A stretch of DNA of 64,000 nt from NCBI GenBank assembly GCA_018819925.1, contig JAHJPG010000087.1, positions 18,983 to 82,982 on the forward strand, given 5' to 3'. The stretch is from Pseudomonadota bacterium. Lineage in GTDB: Bacteria > Desulfobacterota > Desulfarculia > Desulfarculales > Desulfarculaceae. Made by a program: the position numbers and the translations under genes. Of this stretch, positions 58,784-64,000 are shown piece after piece. Each line of letters opens with the position of its first letter. The stretch's first letter is position 1. Below the pieces are notes generated by a model. That model was not told the origin of the DNA, searched no databases, and was given only the letters and a program-made list of their open reading frames with translations.

Positions 58784-59410
58784 TCACAGTCCCGAGGTGG
58801 GCCGCCCGTCCTTGCGTATGCGCCAGAAGTGATAAAAGCACAGCACCAAGGTCAAGGCGGGCAGGGCCAGGCAGTGCAGCACGTAAAAGCGCAGCAGGCT
58901 GGCCTCGCCCAGGGTGGGCCCGCCCAATAGAAGACTCTTGAACAGCGGCCCCACCGCCGGCACCGCGCCCAGCACCCCGGCGGCCACGGTGGCCGCGCCC
59001 TGGGTGGCCGCGTCCCAGCGCAGCACATATCCCGACAAGTCCAGGACCAGGGTCAGCAGCAGCAGGCCCAGGCCCACCAACCAATTGGCCGCCCGGGGGG
59101 GCAGATAGGCCCCCGTCGCCAAGACCCGGGCCAGGTGCAAGAACAGGGTGACGACCATGGCCTGGCCGGCCAGGAAGTGAAGCCGCCGGAAGAACCAGGC
59201 AAAGGGCAGGTTCCCGGCCTCCTGGGCGAAGAAGGCCGCCGCGCCCTGGGGGGTGGGCACGTAGGAGAACATGAGGATCACCCCCGTGCCTCCCAACACC
59301 AGAAACAAGAGAAACGACAGCCCGCCCAGGCAAAAGGTGGCCGAGAAGCGCACCCGTTCAGGGGGGATGCGCGGTGGGTGCAGGTGCTCCAGGAAGCCCG
59401 GCTTGGCCAT
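58784..59410 (-). CDS. b6-type cytochrome b (N-terminal half of a bc-type complex)
   Basis: 208-residue membrane protein with four long hydrophobic helices. Heme-b histidines are His78/His92 (spacing 14) and His179/His194 (spacing 15, the cytochrome b6 pattern). FCLGGLSFLLFLVLGGTGVI at residues 26-45 contains Cys27, matching Cys35 of cytochrome b6, which attaches heme cn. The C-terminus ends after the fourth helix, so the Qo subunit-IV half is missing here and may be supplied by the + strand gene at 60007. It starts three bases after the Rieske stop; both are one operon. Confidence 0.87.
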   Translation of the reverse strand: MAKPGFLEHLHPPRIPPERVRFSATFCLGGLSFLLFLVLGGTGVILMFSYVPTPQGAAAFFAQEAGNLPFAWFFRRLHFLAGQAMVVTLFLHLARVLATGAYLPPRAANWLVGLGLLLLTLVLDLSGYVLRWDAATQGAATVAAGVLGAVPAVGPLFKSLLLGGPTLGEASLLRFYVLHCLALPALTLVLCFYHFWRIRKDGRPTSGL

Positions 59411-59413
59411 GGC

Positions 59414-59899
59414 TCAGGCCTCCAGCCGGGTGGCCGGGTCCACCGGCTGGCCGGGATAGGCCACCAGCTTGCCGCCGGTGATTTTCAGGGCCACGTGGCT
59501 CAGGCCCTTGGGGGCAGGCCCTGACAGGCGCTGGCCGTCAAGAGCGAAGCTGGAGCCGTGGCAGGGGCAGAGAAAGCGTCCTTGGGCCTGCTGCCAGGAC
59601 GGACGACAGCCCAGATGGGGGCACACCAGGCTAAGGGCGAAATAGCCCCCTTGGTCCCGGACCAGGGCCACGGGGCCATGATCGCTGGCCTGGCCCACGT
59701 CCAGCCCCTGGGCCGGGCCCAGTTCCACCGGCCCCGGCTGGGCTGGGCCGCCCCCGGAGCTGACCAAGCGCAGCACAGCCCCCAGGCCCAAGCCCACCGC
59801 GCCCACCAGGGCCAGCCAAGTGGCTCCGTAGAGCAGCCTGAGCACGCCCCTGCGGCTGGGCGGAGGCGGGCCAGGTGATGTGGCCTGAGCTTTGGGCAA
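59414..59899 (-). CDS. Rieske [2Fe-2S] protein of a cytochrome bc-type complex
   Basis: 161 residues from a TTG at 59899 that follows AGGAGG; a TTG at 59959 would add 20 residues without a ribosome site and overlaps promoter-like TATAAA. A Tat-like twin-arginine anchor (SRRGVLRLLYGATWLALVGA, about residues 15-34) is followed by the C-terminal iron-sulfur domain with CPHLGC (93-98) and CPCHGSSF (111-118), giving the two Cys and two His ligands plus the disulfide pair. The lumenal domain is short. Co-transcribed with the cytochrome b gene. Confidence 0.92.
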   Translation of the reverse strand: MPKAQATSPGPPPPSRRGVLRLLYGATWLALVGAVGLGLGAVLRLVSSGGGPAQPGPVELGPAQGLDVGQASDHGPVALVRDQGGYFALSLVCPHLGCRPSWQQAQGRFLCPCHGSSFALDGQRLSGPAPKGLSHVALKITGGKLVAYPGQPVDPATRLEA

Positions 59900-60006
59900 G
59901 GGGCCTCCTGCTAAGGGCTTGCGGCACGCATCCAGGTAAAATTTTATACCACAGCCCAACCGGGCCGGCGCTTGTGCCCGCTGGCCGGCCGGGCTAAACT
60001 TGAGCC

Positions 60007-60372
60007 ATGAGCGAATCCACCCGAGCCAGCCTGCTCAAGAAAGAGGGGCTCTGCGGCCTCATCGCCCTGGCCCTGCTGGGCCTGGCCGCAGTGTTCTATC
60101 CCTTGGCCCCGGTCTTTGGCGGCTCGTCCGATCAGGCCAGGGCCCCTTGGATCTTCCTGGGCCTGCAAGAGCTGCTGCGCTGGCTGCCGGTGGGCATCGG
60201 CGGCCTGCTCCTGCCCGCCCTGGGCCTGGCCCTGCTGGCCGCCTTGCCCTGGCTGGCCCGGCGGCGTGGCCACCTGGTCCCGGCCTACCGCCTCCCCAGC
60301 CTGCTGGAAATGGCCGCCTGGGCGGTTCTTGCGGCCTGGGCCGGGCTCACCGCCTGGGCGCTGCTGTCCTGA
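60007..60372 (+). CDS. Subunit IV-like small membrane protein of the bc-type complex
   Basis: 121 residues with three hydrophobic helices (about 14-34, 58-82, 102-121). Residues 44-61 (ARAPWIFLGLQELLRWLP) match the conserved segment of cytochrome b6f subunit IV and cytochrome b C-terminal halves, including the PEWY region: the usual acidic residue is absent and PEWY reads PWIF. It stands on the opposite strand from Rieske and cytochrome b, divergent by 107 bases, and its end overlaps the end of the decaheme gene by 26 bases. Assignment rests on this motif and context. Confidence 0.7.
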   Translation: MSESTRASLLKKEGLCGLIALALLGLAAVFYPLAPVFGGSSDQARAPWIFLGLQELLRWLPVGIGGLLLPALGLALLAALPWLARRRGHLVPAYRLPSLLEMAAWAVLAAWAGLTAWALLS

Positions 60373-62155
60373 AGGCCCAATCCTCCTCCAAGGCTTTCAA
60401 CAGCCACCGCTGATAATCCTTGCTCGGCTTGAGCAGGCGGTTCAGCTCGGCCTGGTTGTAGGGCCGGGTGTTGCTCAACAAAAACGCCTGCAAGGCCCGG
60501 CCCTGCCTATCCACCACCTTGGTCCAGCCGCCGTGCAGGGTCAGCCCTTCGGCTCCGGGCAGCCACAGCTCCGGAGCCAGCTTCATTGGCGATTCCTGGC
60601 CATTTTTTTCTTGCGCGAAGGTCAGCCCCAGGCCCAGGGCCCGGGCCGAGCCGTGGCAGTCGGCGCAGCCCACCGTGGCCTTGGCCGTGGTGTGCGGGTT
60701 CCAGGGAGTCACCCCCAGGCCCGGCGAGGGCACGGCCGCCCGCTTGGTGATCTCCCCGTTGTCGTCCATGAGGGTGAGCACGTATTGGAAGCGGGGGGCC
60801 AGCAGATAGGTGAGCCCGTCCGGGCCCAGGCCGTAGACTCGCCACTCCAGGCGCCTGAACCAGGGGGAGAGAATCCACACGCCCCGGCGCATCTGGCCGG
60901 TCAGATAGTCCATGGTCTGGGCCGGGCTTTTCCAGCGCCCGGTCTGGCGCAGGGTTTCGCTTAGGAGCTTGTATACCTGGGGATCGCCCTGGGCGGCGAT
61001 GGGGGCGTGCATCGGGTAGGTGGGCCTGGTTTCCAAGAGCACCTGCATGCCCCAGGCCCCCGGGTTGTAGGAGGCGTGGCAGGCGTGGCAGGCCACCTTG
61101 GCGTGCCCGGCGATGCGGTGGGCCACCGGGGCTTGCTGGCCGCCGAGCAACAGGGGCACGGGCCGGGCCTTGCCGTCCAGCTTGCCGGTGAGCACCAGCT
61201 TGCCGCCTCGCCAACTCAGGTTCTTCAGGGCCTCGCCGTAGGAGGTGCGGGGATCGGACGGCGGCTTCCCCGGCTGGCCATGACAGGACCAGCAGCGCAG
61301 GCCCACGTGCTCCAGTCCGGCCTGGCGCACCCGTCCGTCGCCCATTATCTCGCCGCGGGGATGGCAATCCACACAGCCCAGGCCCGCGCTGAAGTGCGCA
61401 TCCGGGCGCATGGGCCGCCAGGCGCGGTTTTGGATCAGCTCGGGCCGGTCCCGCTGGGCGGCCAGGAAGCGGGCCGAGACGACCGCGTCGCGGGGGGTGC
61501 GCCCGGTGTATTCGGCCCCGGCCCCGCAGCCGCCGTGGCAGGTTAGGCATTGGCTCACCGGCACCTTTTTGGTGAGGCCGTGGCCCTGGGGGGGAGCGCC
61601 GTGGGCGTCGTAGGGCCGGTGGCAGGCGGCGCACCCGGCCGAGCGCCGGGCCCCCTTGGTGTCCGCCCCCTTGCCCCACAAATGGCAGCGCAGGCAGCGG
61701 CGGCGCAAGAAGTCGTCCACCGGCTTGCCGCTCAGTTCGGGGTCGGGCAGGGTGACCAGGGGCCAGGCATCGCGCACCGAGAACTCCGGGGCCCGGGAGA
61801 ACTGGGCTCCCCACAAAAAGCGGGTCTGGGCGATGATGCCCATGTTGCTGGCCATGGGAGAGGTGGCCACCTTTTGGGGCCAGCCCTGGTGGCAGGAGCC
61901 GCAGGTCCGCTGGGCTTGGTCCAGGGCCGAGGGGTTGGCCACCATGCCCTTGTGGGCCGGTTTGGCCTCTTTGGCTTGGCCGTCGCCCAGGTGGCAGCGG
62001 GTGCAGGCGATGGCGTGGGCCCGGCCCGCCGGGGGCATGGGCGCTTGGAACTTGGGGTGGCAGGAGATGCAGCCCGCGTCCGGTGGCGTGGTCTGGGCCG
62101 CCGCCAATCCGGCCATTCCCAGGGCCAGCAGGAGTATGAGCAGCAGCCTTTTCAT
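60347..62155 (-). CDS. Decaheme c-type cytochrome
   Basis: 602 residues with a signal peptide (MKRLLLILLLALGMAGLAAA) and ten CXXCH motifs: CISCH, CTRCH, CGSCH, CLRCH, CAACH, CLTCH, CVDCH, CWSCH, CHACH and CADCH. Between hemes 7 and 8 is RGEIMGDGR, found also in the next cytochrome. No membrane anchor is seen after the signal, so it is periplasmic or exported. It overlaps the following gene's stop (ATGA), which lies upstream in transcription. Likely electron acceptor for the Rieske/cytochrome b unit; partner unknown. Confidence 0.9.
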   Translation of the reverse strand: MKRLLLILLLALGMAGLAAAQTTPPDAGCISCHPKFQAPMPPAGRAHAIACTRCHLGDGQAKEAKPAHKGMVANPSALDQAQRTCGSCHQGWPQKVATSPMASNMGIIAQTRFLWGAQFSRAPEFSVRDAWPLVTLPDPELSGKPVDDFLRRRCLRCHLWGKGADTKGARRSAGCAACHRPYDAHGAPPQGHGLTKKVPVSQCLTCHGGCGAGAEYTGRTPRDAVVSARFLAAQRDRPELIQNRAWRPMRPDAHFSAGLGCVDCHPRGEIMGDGRVRQAGLEHVGLRCWSCHGQPGKPPSDPRTSYGEALKNLSWRGGKLVLTGKLDGKARPVPLLLGGQQAPVAHRIAGHAKVACHACHASYNPGAWGMQVLLETRPTYPMHAPIAAQGDPQVYKLLSETLRQTGRWKSPAQTMDYLTGQMRRGVWILSPWFRRLEWRVYGLGPDGLTYLLAPRFQYVLTLMDDNGEITKRAAVPSPGLGVTPWNPHTTAKATVGCADCHGSARALGLGLTFAQEKNGQESPMKLAPELWLPGAEGLTLHGGWTKVVDRQGRALQAFLLSNTRPYNQAELNRLLKPSKDYQRWLLKALEEDWAFRTAAPRR

Positions 62156-64000
62156 CTTAGGGCCTTGGCTTCCATGAGCTTGTGCTTGGCCTCCAGGTCC
62201 CCGCCCGGGGATATGCGCCTCCAGGCCTTGGCCGGGTCGGCCAGCACCGGGTCTCCGGGTTTGCGGTGGCAGGGTAGGCAGCGGCCAAAGGACAGCACCC
62301 GGCGCAGCTCCTGGGGGTTCAGGGGCCGGGCGCCCTCATGGGTCTGGCCTTGTAGGGGGCGGCCCTGGTCGTCCACCAGGGCCTCCCAGTCGGCCGGAAA
62401 GCCCACGGTCCGAAGGTCGGCCAGGGGCAGGGCGGCCAGGCTTCCCAAGGGGCGGGGCCCTCCGCCCAGGCCCAGGGCCTTGCCGCTCAGGTGGCAGGCC
62501 TCGCAGGGCCGCACCTCCAGACGGGTGGTGTGGGGGCTGGTGGGGGTGGTGACGATGCCGCTTTTAATCAGGGCCGGCCGGGGCACCTGCATCTGGTGGC
62601 CTTGCAGGGGGCGGCCTTGGCCGTCCTGGGCGGTGTAGACCACCTGACAGCCGGGTACGAAGGGCCGCACCTTGCCCGAGCCGTCCACCCCCAGCACCGG
62701 GTCGCTGAAGCGGTACAGGTCGCGGCTTTCTTTCCAATGCCCCGGGGTGGGGGCCTGGGCGGCGTAGCTCCACATGGAGCCGCTATTTTGGCGGTAGTCG
62801 TGGCAGCCGTAGCACTGGGGGGTCCAGCGGCTGTGGCAGGCCTGGCAGGCCAGGCGCTGGTGGCCGGGCAGGCGGTGGCGCTGGTCGCCGCTGACCAGGG
62901 GCAGGGCATGGGCCTTGCCCGGCTGGCTGCGCGATAAAAGCACCAGCTTGCCGTCTCGCAGGCGCAGGTTGCTAAGGGGCCGGCCCTTGGCGCTCAATCC
63001 CAGGCGGGCGTCGTCGCCCAGGGGCGGACCGCCCTTGAGGGGGCCATGGGCCGCCTCGTAGCGGGCGTAATCGTCCGGCGGGCCCAGGCGGGGAGGGCCC
63101 GCCGCGCTGCCGTGGCACACCGCGCAGGTAATCTCGGTCTGGAAGCGCATGCGGCCGTAGAGGCGGCCGTCGCCCATGATTTCCCGGCCGCTGTGACAGT
63201 CGATGCAGCTCATGCCCTTGGCCCGGTGTACGTCGGGCAAGAGTTGGTGCACCCCCCGCCCGCCGCTGAGGGCGTGACTGGGCTGTCCCGAGGGCCAGGG
63301 GGTGCGGCCGTTCTCGTCCTCCACCCAGCCCCGGTAGTTCAGCCCCAGGCGGCCCGAGCGGTTATGGCAGCGTAGGCAGTTGTCTTCGGGCGGGATCTCG
63401 TGCAGACGGTGATAGGCGGCGTGGCCGCTTTCGTCGCGGTCTAGGCTGGCGTCTTGCCCCATATAGCGGCCCGAGGGCACGCGGCTGCCGTGGCAGGCGG
63501 CGCAGCCCTGGCCGTGCACTGAAAGACCGGACCGGCGCGAGGCCCTGAGGTGGCAGCGGGCGCAGAACTTGTTCCATTGATCGTCGGCCACCTGGGCCGG
63601 GTTGGGCCCGGCGGGGGGGCCGGCGGGAATCATCAGCAGGGAGGCCAGGGTGTGGGGCGGGGCGGGAGTGGGCCGGCGGGGATCGCTGACGGCGGCGGTG
63701 GCCAGTTGGGCGCTGAAGGTGTCTTGCACCCCCCAGGCCACCCTGAGGCTGGTGATGACCCCGGTCATGGTGGCCATGATGGTGTGCTCGGTCCGGTAGA
63801 TCATGTCCGCCGCCGGGGTTTCGCGCTCGGAGTGGCAGCGCCCGGCCGCCACGCCACGCCCGCCGCAGGAGGCCCGGGCAGAGGCCAGGTCGCTGGGGTT
63901 GCGGCCGCCGATCAGGCCTTGGTGGGCCTCGTTCTTGGTGAGGGCCAGGCCCTGCCCGCCATGGCAGGCCACGCAGCCCACCGCCTCCACCGGATGGGCG
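62152..64000 (-). CDS. Multiheme c-type cytochrome, incomplete at the window end
   Basis: The open frame continues past 64000 (AHPVEAVGCVACH at the visible N-terminus), so the start and signal peptide are missing. 616 visible residues contain ten canonical CXXCH motifs (CVACH, CARCH, CAACH, CLRCH, CIDCH, CAVCH, CQACH, CYGCH, CEACH, CLPCH) plus an unusual CX9CH at 63832-63867. Several blocks match the downstream decaheme cytochrome (CIDCH followed by REIMGDGR and CAVCHG; CQACH; CEACH with GKALGLG), indicating duplication. Its stop overlaps the next gene (ATGA). Confidence 0.88.
   Translation of the reverse strand, partial: AHPVEAVGCVACHGGQGLALTKNEAHQGLIGGRNPSDLASARASCGGRGVAAGRCHSERETPAADMIYRTEHTIMATMTGVITSLRVAWGVQDTFSAQLATAAVSDPRRPTPAPPHTLASLLMIPAGPPAGPNPAQVADDQWNKFCARCHLRASRRSGLSVHGQGCAACHGSRVPSGRYMGQDASLDRDESGHAAYHRLHEIPPEDNCLRCHNRSGRLGLNYRGWVEDENGRTPWPSGQPSHALSGGRGVHQLLPDVHRAKGMSCIDCHSGREIMGDGRLYGRMRFQTEITCAVCHGSAAGPPRLGPPDDYARYEAAHGPLKGGPPLGDDARLGLSAKGRPLSNLRLRDGKLVLLSRSQPGKAHALPLVSGDQRHRLPGHQRLACQACHSRWTPQCYGCHDYRQNSGSMWSYAAQAPTPGHWKESRDLYRFSDPVLGVDGSGKVRPFVPGCQVVYTAQDGQGRPLQGHQMQVPRPALIKSGIVTTPTSPHTTRLEVRPCEACHLSGKALGLGGGPRPLGSLAALPLADLRTVGFPADWEALVDDQGRPLQGQTHEGARPLNPQELRRVLSFGRCLPCHRKPGDPVLADPAKAWRRISPGGDLEAKHKLMEAKALR

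Overview
The window is about 64 kb of high-GC, gene-dense DNA from a Gram-negative bacterium. Gene content and order suggest a Desulfobacterota (former Deltaproteobacteria) organism, perhaps Desulfarculales-like. The pointers are LpxI instead of LpxH, YicC-RemA-Gmk with a DUF4416 gene, a LivFGHM system mixed with acyl-CoA ligases, an AcsE-like methyltransferase and decaheme cytochromes. The lineage is inferred from family content; no rRNA is present.

1-37192 (+ strand) is an outer-membrane and lipopolysaccharide supercluster: the end of a LolC/E gene, lolD, bamA (with an extra N-terminal domain), skp, lpxD, fabZ, lpxA, then a palindromic repeat element, lpxI, a Gfo/Idh oxidoreductase, lpxB, msbA, a PAP2 phosphatase, two ArnT-like glycosyltransferases, ArnC-like and ArnD-like genes, waaA, lpxK, an LpxL-type acyltransferase, waaF, gmhB, waaC, a sugar epimerase, a Trm112-like protein, a third GT9 and a GT4. 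After an AT-rich spacer come two more GT9 genes, hldA, a second epimerase, an O-antigen ligase, UDP-glucose dehydrogenase, then DUF4416, yicC, remA, gmk and rlmB. Together they make lipid A, add Kdo, heptoses and core sugars, flip the product, ligate polymer and insert outer-membrane proteins. Most junctions are ATGA/GTGA/TTGA overlaps.

37241-40617 (- strand) is a housekeeping operon: an AcsE/DHPS-like methyltransferase, an M15 peptidase-like protein, tatD, maf and yggS. A dGTPase-like HD protein follows on + with a good sigma-70 promoter.

42202-54194 is acyl/organic-acid metabolism: livG, a long-chain acyl-CoA ligase, livH, livM, a periplasmic binding protein, livF and a PaaK-family protein whose P-loop is replaced. 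A PrpE/ACSS3-type synthetase and a BASS-family transporter follow on the - strand. A TetR-type palindrome precedes the liv block.

54195-58767 is mixed: a structured leader with a terminator ahead of a DUF1847 gene, a TPR lipo/periplasmic protein, a PEP-CTERM protein, tRNA-Leu(CAG), ribF and a PaaI-type thioesterase.

58784-64000 is the most distinctive region: a b6-type cytochrome b with the heme-cn cysteine, a Rieske protein, a divergent subunit-IV-like membrane protein and two tandem related multiheme cytochromes c (10 hemes; 10 plus one CX9CH, truncated by the window end). I read this as a candidate menaquinol:multiheme-cytochrome oxidoreductase.
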